From: Undaria pinnatifida | Lineage: Eukaryota; Sar; Phaeophyceae; Laminariales; Alariaceae | Assembly: GCA_012845835.1 (NCBI GenBank) | Contig: JABAKD010000016.1 | Location: 8,143,919 to 8,207,918 of the forward strand | DNA length: 64,000 nucleotides | Direction: 5' to 3' | Part shown: piece after piece, positions 45,036 to 57,544 of the stretch | How positions within the stretch are numbered: position 1 is the first letter of the stretch | Layout of the letters: each line of letters starts with the position of its first letter | The notes under the pieces: generated by a model | Databases searched by the model: none | Told to the model about the DNA's origin: nothing | The model's input: only the letters and a program-made list of their open reading frames with translations | Position numbers and translations under genes: made by a program

Positions 45036-46053
45036 TATTAAAATACGGGAAACTTGGAAAAAAAAAAACATCATACGAGGTACTGTATTTTGAAAGCAAT
45101 GTGGACCTTACGGGTAGTACCCAGGGTGGTCAGGTATACCGGTATACTGCTACTACACACGCCGCACCAATCCGTGCTCTGTGTTCTTGGTGCGTAACAA
45201 CGCCGGTACAAACTATAAATAGAGTGATATTGTACCGGTCGTGCAGGTACGGGGTACTACTGCTGCTGTGATACTGATGTACGAGCACCGGTTGTCAAAA
45301 CAAACGAAATTGGCTTCCCTGACTTTCTTCTCTCTGAAATTGCTGTTTTGTGAGTGATCAACGTCCATGTTTTATGTTGCACGTTGCCGGATGCCAAACC
45401 CAATGTAACATATTTAGAGAGGCGATAAATAACAGGAACTGGTGACAGATAGATAAGTAGATAGATCTACAGTACTGTAGATACATTGATAGTCTTGATG
45501 AAAAACCGAAAGACCTTGAGAGGACCAAAACAACAACAGCAGCGTATTGAAAGTTTTGGATGGGCGGATAATGACGCGTCCTGTGGCCATTTTGTTCTGA
45601 TAAGAGGTAGTGTTTTATATGTACTCGCAGGTAGTAGTGGTAGTAGTAGTAGTTGTTGTTGTTGTTGTTGTTGTACTTATCATATCTCTACGAAATAACA
45701 GTAGTCCGTGGTCGCAAGGCAGGGAACCATTGCGAGCACAATTGCATCATTACGGTACAAGTATACTCGAAAAACCATACCAGGTACCTGGTGTACTTCG
45801 GTAGTCCTCTTCCTTCTTTTCCTTCCTCTCTTCTCATATCACAACACCAAACACGAGCACTCCGTACACGTGACAATGCATGCTGTCTTCACACTAAAGC
45901 GTTATTTCTGCACAAAGACAATGATGTCACACCCAGCGTCCGTCCAGATCCCCCACCCTAGAGCTACAAACGATTTGGCCACAGACCGCGACATAGATAC
46001 AGCCATGACGCCAAAACTTACGTATTCTATCATACAGTAGTAGCACCACTCAC
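45036..46053. other. Intron sequence with short microsatellites
   Basis: Includes a GTAGTAGTAGTTGTTGTTG run at 45633-45674. No gene recognised. Confidence 0.5.
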
Positions 46054-46311
46054 CACCAAGACCGAACGCGACCCGCTCCCCGCCGAGCCGCCGCCTCTGC
46101 CAACTCCAACTCCAACGGGGCCACAGCACCGAGATGGCCACCGCCCGCACCAGCACGCCCCCCCGCTCCTCCAACCCCGAGTCCTAGTCCTAGTCCTAAA
46201 CCTAGATCCTCGATTCTTGCCGAGACAAAATGGTTGCGAACGCCGCCGGAGGCAATTTTTTCGTTGAGGACCACGTGAAACACATCTCCCACTATCAGCG
46301 GCCTCGAGCAT
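46054..46311 (-). CDS. WD40 gene exon 1 of those visible
   Basis: 258 nt. Acceptor CCACCACCCACTGCAG ends at 46312; donor TGGTG|GTGAGTGG is near-consensus. The exon leaves in phase 2 and joins exon 2 to make Cys in VRSWCSTGRKP. It encodes RPLIVGDVFHVVLNEKIASG, GVRNHFVSARIEDLG, a Gly/Leu repeat, and an Ala/Glu-rich helix-like stretch. It begins in mid-codon (first base A), so at least one earlier exon exists and was not found. The frame GLGLGLGLG arises from a 'ctaggactaggact' repeat. Confidence 0.6.
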
Positions 46312-47724
46312 CTGCAGTGGGTGGTGGAGGCGTCGTCCAGAGGAGGCCGAGGGTAGCAGGTGGGGGGGGGGGGGTGAGGCGGGGAAGGGGGGGGGGGATG
46401 GGGAACGGGGAAGAGGGGGGAAACAGAAGCAGAAGCGGGGCAAAAAAGGTATAGGCATGGGGGGAGAGAGACAAAAATACCGAGAAACAGGAAGACAGAA
46501 AGAAAAAGACAGGCAAAAACAAAGGAAGAGAGAGAAATGTAAGGGAAAAGAGACGAGCAGAGAGAGGAAGGAGAGCGAGGCAACGAAAATAGCTTCAAAG
46601 ACCAACAGATAAGGTCGGTTGAAGGCTAGAAGCCGGAGGCGGTTACACGTCACGCTTGCACGTTCGCAACAACAAAAGCACGAGGTCAAACTGAAAAATT
46701 GTTACGTTGAGCGTATGATATTGTATTGACGAACCCGACACGAGTAACGGCTTACGTACGTAACGTACGTTAACACTGTTACGTATACCGGTAACCTGAT
46801 CAAGCGCCGCGGAGCACGAAAGCCACTGGTCGATTGCTTGCGCACGGGCTGCGCTCCGCGCTCGCCAAGGCTGGCTCTTATTATGCTCCGGACCGCGAAA
46901 TCGTGTGTGCTTCGTGCCCTGCTTGCGGGTTGGGTATCTCTCTGTCTCTCCGTTTCGACAATATTCTGCTTTCTCTCGCGAGATATCGGGCACGGCACTC
47001 GTGTATACCGAAATGTACTTCAACATGCAACCTACCGGGTACGGTATGTACTCGTATACATTGGGGCACTCGATTTAAGAGCCACTTGGAACAGACCAGT
47101 GCTGCCGCTCTTAACTCCTTGCCGCTCTTAACTCATTGCCGCTCTTCACTCAGGTTTTGTATCGTATTGGTCTTAGTATGGGCGTCACAATCGTGGAGAT
47201 CGTAGTGTAGGTGCCACAAGGCGCGTGACAAGCAGATTTAACCGTCCGTTTTCTCTTCTTATGGGCGCTCTTGAACCGTGTACCCCACAACTGTATAGCA
47301 CAAACACTTTTATAAAATACTTCAGGATAGTGTGTGAGATGGGCGTTCGAAGAGCTTTAGGATCAAGTGTGCACTGCCCGACGCCTGATGATGCAGAACG
47401 CCAGATCTCACTCGTCGGTCTTCATTCGATCAATACAGGTGTGTGAGTGTGCCTTTGCTTTACATCAAGAGCAGAAGAGAGATCACTTCGGAACAGCAAT
47501 AGCGATCGACGTACACCGCATGTTCCATCATGACTCGAGAGCACTAACAACCCGAGCATCAGGCCTGGGCTGGACCTCCGCTGGCCTGCCACATTTACAG
47601 GGAGTGCACAGGAACTTGCGTACGAACCCGGTGGACCCAAGTAACCCACTCCGAAAGTTAACTCACACTAAAACAATTATTGTTTCATGCATACTGAATT
47701 TCACACATGTCTGGTTTTGTCCCC
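46312..47724. other. No further exon or gene recognised
   Basis: G-rich low complexity at 46355-46440; palindromic 'acgtacgtaacgtacgt' at 46752-46769; 'gccgctcttaactc' repeated at 47104-47150. The start of the WD40 gene should lie here or further right, but I cannot place it. Confidence 0.35.
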
Positions 47725-47965
47725 CTCGATGCGGGCTATACACTTTCCATGCGCAGAACAAGGCTGAACGTCTTAGTGTTCTTGACCCTGGCATTAGCAG
47801 GGGAGTCACCGACCTGTATCCTTCACGAGGGTATACACACCCCGTAAAACGCGCGATCGAAGTATCACACGCAGCTTGCAAATATGAGTTTTGATCAAAA
47901 CCCTTTTTGGTCGATCTCACACACACAGCTCAAGTGTATCTTTCATTTTTTCAATATTTCAAGAT
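47725..47965 (-). mobile_element. Dispersed repeat family B, copy 4 (diverged)
   Basis: Minus: head 'gatacacttgagctgtgtg', core 'gcgtgtgatacttcgatcg', 'gtgactcccctgctaatgcc', 'ctgcgcatggaaagtgtata'. Confidence 0.65.
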
Positions 47966-48074
47966 TCATTATCTATACCTGGTAGCACACAGAAGTCATG
48001 TTGTTAGAGGTGGTGGCGTTACGTTTGATGATGTAATCGTCGTCTTCACCGCTACCTGATACATGCTACAAGTA

Positions 48075-48195
48075 ATGATAAAGTTCGAGGTATCACACGC
48101 AGCTTGCAAAGCTGAGTTTTTATCAAAAATTATTTCTTGGCCGATCTCAGAGCTAAAGTGCATTCTTTCATTTTTTAAATAATAAAGGTGCGCCA
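48075..48195 (-). mobile_element. Dispersed repeat family B, copy 5 (head only)
   Basis: Minus: 'gcactttagctctgagatcg' then 'gcaagctgcgtgtgatacct'. The rest of the core is absent, so this copy is truncated. Confidence 0.6.
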
Positions 48196-49763
48196 TTTTT
48201 TTTTTCCGACGCCCCTTGCTTGATTGAGGATCCCTGAACCTAACCCACAAATTGGCTCTGAGTGGGCTGAAAGTGTAACCCGATGACTAATCCACGGTCT
48301 AGATGTACAAAAAATGATATTGACAAGAAAGGGACGAAGTTCCGACGATTTTGGGTTAACCCCTTTACAACTGGAAACCCGTTTTTGGGGACAAAATTAC
48401 TTGGATTTAGTATAGGGAGGGGTTCGGGGGCTTTAAAGGGGTTAAGGAGCACCCGTCATTCATGAAAAAAAAAAGAAAAAAAACGCTTCGTACCCTTTAT
48501 CGTTGTAGTATTTCGTCATTTCTGCTCAGGTGATTCTGTTATTTGTTTACCTTGTACATATTAATGTCATAACGTCCCCAACAGCGTCCAGCACCCAGCA
48601 CACCCCACCATGACATCAAAGGAGAAAAAAGAGAAGGATCACCATGCACGAAGAAAACAAATACCAGTATTAATATCAGATCGTAGCATCATCGGATATC
48701 GGATGATGATGCCGATGCTGATCGTACGACAACTTGCTACCGGCAAGTCTCGAGTACAGACTATCTGTAGTAGTGGAGCTATCGAGAGGGTCAGGCCAAT
48801 GACCTGACACCAGGTATGGCATATTTTCCACGAGGAAGTGCCCTAGGCGGGACGGATTGGCTGCCCCCCCCCACCCCGGAGCCATCCCACATCTCGCCCC
48901 AACTCCACGGTCATAGCCATCAGTCACTCAATCAGGACACGACAACAGAGTTCAACAGGTTAAGTGTTACCTCTGCTGGACATGAGGGCTAGAGTTCGAA
49001 ACCTGGCGCGCCGAAAAACCAAAAGGGAAAATTCCGCGCGTTTTTCTCCTGTCGTTGAAAGCGCGAGAGCATGAAATAGCAAATCTTCATTGAAAATCGA
49101 CGAGCAGCAGTTGGAACGCTAAACCTTACGCGTGATAAAAAGTAAGGGAAACCAGGGAGGGGAGAAGGGGAAGACATCTGTGACCCCGGCTTGTCCAGAA
49201 GGCAGCTGAGGGGAGTTAATTGATGATGATAAACTAAAGCAACAAACATGAACGCAGTTCGACATCGGCTCGTCGGAAGTCCCCTGCAGATTGCCACGCC
49301 GCCACCACGACCCATCCCCCGATTTGCCGATTTGAAAGTTGTCGGGGCGACTGATGTGTGTGATTTCGAAAGGAGGTATCATACAAAGTACGAGTACCAA
49401 AGCCGCAAGAAGCCATCTGCCAGAAGCCATCAGCTTCCTTCATGCAAACATAAAAAACAAGCTGGAACAATGTAATTTTAAATAGACACCGGACACGATG
49501 ATATAAAGTCGATTTTGGCGCGAACAACTTTTTGGTTCTGACCCTCTCGTACCATCAGCGATGTACCCCCGCGTATTATACACCGGGTACCGAAGTAGTC
49601 TACCTGGCACCTGGCATGTGTTCCTCTTTTCTCTGCCATTTGTCTCGTAGTCTGTGACTAGGTACAGCACTTTGATCGAATCTCTGTCAAGGGTCAAGGA
49701 TAAGGAATCAGCACGGAGAGTGGGTGGCTTGGTGTTGGATGCGGTTGGGTAGGAAGAATATAA
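48196..49763. other. No recognisable gene
   Basis: Short frames on both strands. 49640-49760 shares 'ctcgtagt.tgtgac', 'atcagcacgga' and 'tgttg.tggatg' blocks with 50190-50275, another dispersed duplication. Confidence 0.4.
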
Positions 49764-49764
49764 G

Positions 49765-49852
<88 letters not shown>
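49764..49852. repeat. (TTG)n microsatellite with shared flank
   Basis: About 30 units. The right flank 'cacaggacaggctccagtca' is shared with the TTG tract at 24919. Confidence 0.97.
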
Positions 49853-49853
<1 letters not shown>

Positions 49854-52616
49854 CTCACATTAACTCGCATAATCAAGTCCGTGGTCACAGGACAGGCTCC
49901 AGTCACTCTGGAGCTGAGGAATACCCCAGTGAAAAACACAAACAACCCGAGGTGGTACACGCATATATCACAGCTGACGCAATTCATGCCTCCACCAGAA
50001 ACATATAAAAGTGAAATCGGGAGTCAGTCTAACATGTGCCAGGTCCATGCCGTATGATACGCTGAGCGCAACCAGCAACACCAACAAGGTTAGCACCTTC
50101 CTGGAAAGGAGACGAGACCACACTGGACTTATGTATTCTAATTCGGCAAGCTGCCTACGAATCACCTTGTGGAGTTTGCGATGTTTATCTCTGTCTCGTA
50201 GTTTGTGACCACAGGGCTCGTCCTTCTCGTGCTCTATTAGGCATCAGCACGGACACTGGTGTTGTTGCTGGATGTAGACGGGTGGAAATATCAGTTTAAT
50301 GTGAAGAACACACACCTCGTACAAAAAATACTTGGTATCAAAAGTCTGCCTTCTTGGGTGACGTGACGTGACTGCATACCCTGCACTACCGAGTAGAAGC
50401 TCTCTCTCTATCGAGTGCATCATGTACAAGGAAAATCAACCTCGCCGGCAACTACATCTACTCATACAATACTGCAGTCCATCTAGACAGCAAGCAGTAC
50501 TCGTCGAGCGCTGCTAAAACGCGGCAACCAGAACTTCGCCTACCATGGGTACGGCGGTACCCTGTAGCAATGTACAGGGTACTCAAGAGTTTCTTCTGGT
50601 AGTTATCAGGAATCTCAGCCGGGTACTGGGGTACTGTGGTATCGAATATTTTCTATCCCATCTATCTGTTCTGTCCATCCAACTCAATCTATTCGCATGT
50701 ACGGGTGTCTAGCGACGTTGTTGTCCGACCATCCCGTCCCATCCATGTCTTTACGTTCACGTTCATCATCCACACGTACCCCAAGTTAGCATGGGACGAT
50801 TGGTTGGACCCCGCAGAGATGCCGGCTCTCAAGTCGAACCCGAACCCCTTCGCAGACACCAGGGTCTCCGCTTGCGCTGCCGTGCCCTCCATCATTCCGT
50901 CGACCTCGGCACGAGCCCGCGACGTTGTCGAGCGGCCTCCCTCCCTCCCTGGGCAAGGAGGGGAACAACAGCGGAGCATGCAGCAGTGATGCTTGATGCG
51001 CAGTGGTCGATATACACGACGATGATCGCAGTGGCTTCCGTGGTCTCTTGATGTCGGAGTGCCGAGAAGGTTCTCGTGGAGAGAAAAGAGATGTAGATAC
51101 AGCAGCCGTAGATAGCTCTGTATCTCAGATATAAGTAAACAGCATTGGAAGGAGCTAGGATCCGCATATTATACTACTAAATAGTATTGACTTGGCGAGG
51201 TTTGTACGAAAAAATCAATATGTATCTCGGTCGAGACCTCGGAGAACAAGCAACGGCGCTATATCACGTCAAAAGCAAGAGGCGTTCTACAAGGAAGCTT
51301 ACACGCGGCACTAGGCTCACCTAGGACAGCAAACGCACCAGTGAGCACTACACGTGGAGCAATACAAAAGAGCAAGCCCAGATGCCGCCGCGACTGCTGT
51401 ACTCTAGTGCTGCTTGTTGCCGTGGATGGATGTGTGATGAAAAAAATTGGGTCCGTGGTCTCTCCTCTGTTCACGGAGATTCGACATTCGATAGTTCTTC
51501 TCTTGAGAGAAACCAGGCGGAGATCTGAGATCTGGCGGAGATGCAAGGTATAGTCGGGGAGATCGAAGGTGATCGTAGATTGGTAATTTAATTAAGCCGC
51601 ATTTTTGAAACGGCCGTTTCGAATTTCTTCGAGAATCGAGAATAAAATTATCGAGAAACGTTTCGTTGCCTGTTTTCGACATGCGACGGCACGCCACCAT
51701 GCGACAGTTGACACGCCACAGCAGTGGCTCACCACGAAACCAACTCGTCAACTGCCGCCAACCTTCAATGCACACGAAAAATAGAATCTCAATTTTGTTC
51801 ATGGATTATGGATATTTTAGGTTGCGTGGTACGATAGCCTGCGGACGAGCGAAGGGATTTCGCACATGTTGCGTACTATTTTAACTATTGTATGAGGAAA
51901 TGGGTGAGGACGGCCCCAAAACTCATCGAGCGCCGAAATCTGTCGGTTTAACGTCATCTCTCGCGATCCGCGGGTGGGAGCAGCGACCAAGATCGAAACA
52001 ACGTCTCCTCGAAAGCAAGAGACCATCGAACAGTTTTTAAGGTACAGTGCGGGGAAGGTGTGACAAACACCGCCGTGGTTATATATATAGTCTATGGTGA
52101 TAGGCCACTTTCGCTGCGCACCGCCAATTAACGTTCAGTGCAGGGCGGCGCTATAGTCTAGACGCTCCTCCGTTAGGTGTACTCGCTCGCTAGCACCGAC
52201 AGATTGTGCATGACACAAAAACAAAATCTGCAAGCCACTTGCGCTTTGAGCCACTGCTGCGCTGCTGTTCCAGCAGCAGCCGTACGAGTACCGCTACCTA
52301 CAATATTTTGTGTTCTATACCCTGCATATAATGAATATAGTCTACAGCATTGAATCCTCTTGAAAAAGCATCGCGGACAGAGATCTGGCCCAAAATGATA
52401 CAGTGCGAGTACGTTGACGGGCAGAGAGTCGTTTACTCAGATTCAATGATCGGTGCATACAGAAGGTGCCCGCTAGCGAGAAATGACGTCGAGGCTCAGT
52501 TTCTTATGTTTTCGCTACCAATGAACACAAACTACTTTTGCCTAGTAATATGGGATTTTAGTACGGCATCCGACCCTGAACTTTCCACTTTCTTAGTTAT
52601 CGTGATAAAACGAGCC
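49853..52616. other. No recognisable gene
   Basis: Frames up to about 130 codons on both strands (for example 50636-50989 plus and 51404-51802 minus) without a recognisable domain or consistent splice borders. A hairpin 'gctgctgttccagcagc' lies at 52261-52277. Confidence 0.35.
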
Positions 52617-53162
52617 TCAACTTCTTGAGACCGAGTTTTTTATACGCTGGCGCCCTCTGCACATCATACACCTTAGCCTTTCACCTCGCGCGTTATTGAT
52701 TGGCGGAGCTAAACCTCGACGTCGCTGCCGTATGCATGTGGTACGATTGCCACATTGGATATAATATACATCCTTATTATATAATAGAGCCATGCGATAT
52801 GCCTTCATGCACATCGGGGATATTCGAATGTTATCATAGAGCCGCGCGATACTCTCACGTACAGTGATAGGGTTTTCAAGTGGTGTCAGTAAGAGTTGTG
52901 CCCTCCGAGGTGTTGCGTCATTCACGGGGTCAATCTTATCCTCCACTCTGTGCATGATGGCGTTCTTCTGCGAGTCCCGACGGCTTGCTTCTCTCTGTGC
53001 TGTGTACAAGTAAACTATGGCGACGTCGAGGGAATGGTACAAGCAAACATGTCTGGATAGGAATGTCGGGCTTTGTGCGATTGGTATTAGGACTCCCCGT
53101 TCAACTCCTCGTTGCCTCGGAGAGCTCGTTTCGTGTGTAAATGCAACGCTGGACCTGATCAT
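52617..53162 (-). CDS. Unrecognised ORF, 181 codons
   Basis: One of the longest non-repetitive open frames in the window that is not retrotransposon. Composition is ordinary (no low-complexity run), Arg-rich, with segments such as IMHRVEDKIDPVNDATPRRA and LLLTPLENPITVRESIARLY. No membrane segment or domain recognised. The first in-frame ATG I can place lies inside (near IMHRV), so the upstream part may be intron or UTR. It may be an exon or a decayed element gene. Confidence 0.3.
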   Translation of the reverse strand: MIRSSVAFTHETSSPRQRGVERGVLIPIAQSPTFLSRHVCLYHSLDVAIVYLYTAQREASRRDSQKNAIMHRVEDKIDPVNDATPRRAQLLLTPLENPITVRESIARLYDNIRISPMCMKAYRMALLYNKDVYYIQCGNRTTCIRQRRRGLAPPINNARGERLRCMMCRGRQRIKNSVSRS

Positions 53163-53880
53163 AACAAGCCGCGCTCTCTCCGTTCTTCAGGCAACAACCA
53201 TGCTCACAACGATGCCGTTCGATATTATCATCTTGTGGCTCCACTGTTTTCTGTTTTCCGGGTTATTGCACATACATTCGGAATCCTGACCTCCTCGTTT
53301 GACGCATCATTGTACTCTCTCGGAGTCCCGGTAGTTTGCTGATTTTAACCCTTTATAACTCCATCCCCGATTTGTGGACGCACTACTTGAAAATACGGTG
53401 CAGACACGCGCTACGATAGGAGTACTGCTGTAGCACTTTTCGGCGAAATCTCTGGCTGGCGGCTATTATTGTCAGACGAGGAGCTAGCCAACCGTGCTGG
53501 AGTATCATTTGTGAGGGCTTGCGGAAAAAGATCGTCGCGTATCGAGGCCATGATGATTGTTTGCTTGTGTTTCGCTCTCGCTGTTAATAAAAAAAGTGAG
53601 TGTTCGGATGGGGTAGGGAACTCTTCAAGTGAGCAACCTCAGAAAAATTAGGCACTGCCCCTACAGTATCATGCGTCTGCAATGGTTTACATATTTAGCG
53701 CTGTAGTATATAGGATAAATACTACACGTAATGGCGCCGCCTCAACGCGACGTATAACGCGATAATCACGATCGACCGTTTTCGGACATCGCCACTACCT
53801 GCGCAGAGGTAAATTACTCTACAAAAAATAAAACATACCTGGTAGCTGGTACACACACGTTCAACGGTAAATAATGCAAA
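53163..53880. other. No recognisable gene
   Basis: Short frames only. Confidence 0.4.
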
Positions 53881-53883
53881 CAC

Positions 53884-54006
53884 TCGTTGTCCGATCGTTT
53901 GGCCGTGCAGATGGCCCACGCGGGCACCGCAACGGTGGCGTGCTCGACGGGTCCTTCTCGTACTTTGAGCTTGAATCGCGGACCTGGCATCGGTATTAAC
54001 ACTGTC
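53884..54006 (-). CDS. Candidate isolated exon
   Basis: Minus-strand frame LIPMPGPRFKLKVREGPVEH then ATVAVPAWAICTAKRSDNE reads like a conserved protein. It is bounded by an acceptor-like GGCGGAGACAG (about 54007) and a possible donor GA|GTGTTT (about 53883). Protein not recognised. A second coding-like minus stretch at about 54410-54500 (ETVRERSAELLLVGNGNANE) might belong to the same gene. Confidence 0.3.
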
Positions 54007-54564
54007 TCCGCCGCCCCAGCTGCGGGCTACAGAGACATCGACGCGACTTCAGTGGCATCTCCAGCATGTGCTTTTAGAGCTGAAATATATATACTGCCAA
54101 CCGCTACGTCTAGATCAACGTAGGAGGGGGTCTGTTTTATGTCCCATAAGCCCCTAGCCTCTCCACAAAGAGTGCGTTGCATCCCCACGGCATAGAGTAC
54201 CGACTAGCTAAAGCGCATTAGCATCGAACGTATTATGGAACGAATCGTGCGACGGACAGGCTAAGGATTGGTGGGCGAAGGATGGCAGATTCACTGCGAG
54301 GCGTAGGCGGAGTCGCGAGGAAAATCGACGCGCACTTCTGATGGACCCCCGATAATGACGGCATACGTATGAATACAGCAGTACAACGGCACTGACGGAA
54401 CTAAATATGACAGCTTTTGGGACAGATTCCTCCTCGTTGGCGTTACCGTTTCCCACTAAAAGCAGTTCCGCAGACCGCTCTCTTACAGTTTCGTGTAAAT
54501 TTCCACACGGCTGCATATCACGAACAAAGCTTATTGAGTGGGTATTTTGCAGGAGGCACAGCAC

Positions 54565-56118
54565 AAGAAAGTATGCGAAATATGTACGCGTAGTCTATTG
54601 CCGTACCTAGTCGACAAATCGATTCCCCTCCGATCGACGCCGTGACGGCAAGCACGATCTAATTATGCAACGCGGCACAGTTATGTGTATGTGCATAACC
54701 TCGTCTCGCCTAACCCTATCGCTATTGCGACAACGATGCAACTCTGACTCCAAGTCATTTGTCCCTGAAATATGGATGAGGTAGAAGAAATTTAGACGAG
54801 GCGACTACTGTAGCGTAAAGCGGCAGCATGTACAACTAGTTATATTTCGTTCCGAATTGGAACGTCGAGGTCGAGCTTGCCCGGGCTTCACGTGAATGAC
54901 GACTGCACCACGGCCGCTGGCCGCAGAATGAAACCGATTGAGCGGAACGTAAAACATCCTCTGTAGATTTGAAGGCCTCCCGAGTTCAACCCGAGTTTTG
55001 TCGACTGCCTATGACGTCCAACCTCGGCACGAGCCCGTTTCGTAGCCTGGTTATTTATCTCTTGTCGTACGCACTCTCGGCCGATCCCTTTTCGCATCCT
55101 GATTACTTGATGCGCTTCATTTGCCTCCTTATTCCATCCATTCGTGCGCACTCTCGACCGATTTTATCTCGCTGACGGAGCTTTTGATTCCTTTAGTATG
55201 TCCTCCTTACTCCATATCTTGCCGGCAGCTGGAGCGACTATCTCTCCGTCTGGAGGCGTTTTCTACCTGCAAGACCCAAGCGCCCCCCCTTTGTCAAGGG
55301 GTGGGTCGGCGGCGTCATCGTCGACGGACAGACGGGATGAGAGTGCCTTCTCTGATTCGCCCGATCCGAGGAGCCAAAACCGTTGGCACCCGTGGCGCGA
55401 TCGGGTTAAACCTCTGCCTTTGCCGCCGTCTAAAGATACCAGGCCTCAGGGCATTCCGGGAAACAACAGGTACCGATTTTCTATTCACCGCGCCGGTTTT
55501 TCAACATTTCATCGCGCACAAATGGCATGAAACGGTCGTTTCTCGTCCAAGATGTCAGGAGCCGGTAGTTTAATCCTGTGACGGACGATGGTCTAGACGT
55601 AATGTACTATTTTTAGCATAGGAGCTCCTGAAGGTGTGACTGACTGCGCCCAAAACTGAACGTCTCTTGATATTTGACATCTTCGCTGCTCGTGGGACGC
55701 TTACGCCACCCGAGGGGCGACATCCTGACGCATTTAGCGTGTGGAATGAGTATATGCCGAGAATTGCTCCACTCGCCACGGCACACGGGATATTTCCGCC
55801 TCGGGGCAAGTAACCTCCGCCACGAAGCCTACATTTCACTCGAGAGCCTAAGTGAAGCCAATGGTGGCAGACGAAAGTAAACCATAATAAAACCAGACTC
55901 CTTTGCCGCTAGCGGGAGGTCGCTAGAACCTTGGCATTCCTTTTCTATTACCACCACAATGGCACCGCATCGCGTTTTTTTCGCACGGATCATTATTAAG
56001 TCCGCTCATCCTGAAGTTTGACAACGCCCACCCTTTTGATGGACCGTCCTCGCTCCTGCCCTGCCTTCCCTATGCCCCCTGTGCACGACGCAGTGTCCAG
56101 CCGTCCGAAACACAGTCC
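54565..56118. other. No confident gene; one 129-codon ORF
   Basis: The plus frame 55144-55530 (LHILPAAGATISPSGGVFYL, then a Ser/Asp/Arg-rich part) is open but unsupported by splice signals or a known domain. Another plus frame overlaps it. Confidence 0.3.
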
Positions 56119-57287
56119 ATGGAAAAACTTGAATCCCGGGGTAGTTTTAACTGTCGCAAGGCGTCGGTGGTTAACGTTTACCGGTCCATCATGTCGCGGC
56201 ATTGCCGGGATACGCTCATAATCAAGGAGATCCTCGAGCCCTATAGCCCCGGGGTGGACGGGGTCGGGGGTTGCTGCGGTTTGTGTAGAGCGCCGGCGCG
56301 ACTGCCGTGCTGTGCGTGCGTCCTGCCGTGCTGCTCATACCCTGACGCGCTCGAAGAAGTTCGGCGGGCGTCAACCTATCTCATTATCCGTGAAGATGCG
56401 GTAGAATTCAACAAGGCCAAGGTGAGGGAGGCGGATGGGTCGGGACTCCCCGACCCAACATACCCTACGCACGCATATGAAATTCCGAAATACTGGCCGG
56501 TATTTTGTATCTGTGTTGTTTGCGGTTGCGGAGACTACACGTGCCGCCACTGCATTAAGCTCCAGCTGATATTTCTCCAGGAGAAAACGGACCTGTCTTG
56601 ATACAAGTCACAGCGTTCTGCTAAGGTACCTGTATCACCCCTGCGAGTCCCCAACGGATGACCCCCCATCAAAACCCTCGTCCTCAAATATGTTATCTCC
56701 GGCTGTGCTGACCTTCGACCTCCGCCCCCTCCCGCTTCGCGTTCCTTGTTGCCTTCAATGCGCGATAGGTGGTCATGGGTTCGAGGCCAACCGCGGCGAG
56801 GGTATCTCCATTGCGCGCCAAAACAAACGGGCAAGGGCAATATGTTGGCGCATGTGGGTGCACGTTTCACGTCCAAGACGATGCACGAGTTCTATACTTC
56901 GATGACCCCGTTCTGGCCGACATCGTGGCGAGAACGGACCCGTGTTGCGGCACGCTGCGGCGTTGCTTGTGCGGGGGTCGGGGTCAAGCCGTGCGCGTGC
57001 AGAGCCGGACCTGTCGGGGAGGTTGCGTGCGGACGCGGGGGCTGGGCCCGCTGCCGTGCATACCGACGTGCTGCGTTTGCCTGTGCGGGCCGGCCGCGCT
57101 GAGATACGATATGCCAGCAAAGGTGGGAACCAAGCGTGCGCGAACGTGTGTGGTGCGTTTTCAGGAGATAGTATGGCGTGCTATCGTTCGTGGACGGACA
57201 TGGGCGATGGGAGAGAAGGCTGTGGCAGCGGACCAGATTGTCTGTAGGGAAGTGGCCACCATTTTTCCGAACCTAAACTCCGCATAA
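56119..57287 (+). CDS. Cysteine-rich conserved-family protein, spliced
   Basis: Likely host gene. Exon A runs from ATG 56119 (or 56191) to 56421, with MSRHCRDTLIIKEILEPYSP, a Cys cluster (CCGLCRAPARLPCCACVLPC), then ASTYLIIREDAVEFNKAK, ending at a donor AAG|GTGAGG. Exon B, open by about 56835, has VGACGCTFHVQDDARVLYFD, DPVLADIVARTDPCCGTLRR, CLCGGRGQ and a second Cys cluster (CIPTCCVCLCGPAALRYDM). It ends in a charged tail and a TAA at 57285-57287; a 42-base GTGGGA..TTTTCAG stretch (57122-57163) could be a tiny intron or coding. The TYxxxREDxxExN and YFDDP..CLxGGRG blocks recall an uncharacterised PH-like, Cys-rich protein family of protists (from memory). The acceptor of exon B is not placed. 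Confidence 0.6.
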
Positions 57288-57544
57288 GTGCTGTGGGATC
57301 ACATTTGCCCCGCCTTCATCCGCGTGCTTAGCTGCGAACAGGGGAGTGTTTTATAGCGCATGTCTCGCTCACGGTCCACCGCCTCAAGTCGGCTCCCCCG
57401 CACGAGGGCTCACATATCAACACCGACGCGTTCTGTGCCAAAATACAATGTGGAGGAATATCGTGGGAAAAACACCCGCTCGAAGAGATCGAGAAACAGA
57501 TGCATCTTGGTGCCGCGTACATAGCTCGCGTTTAACGCCCCCCC

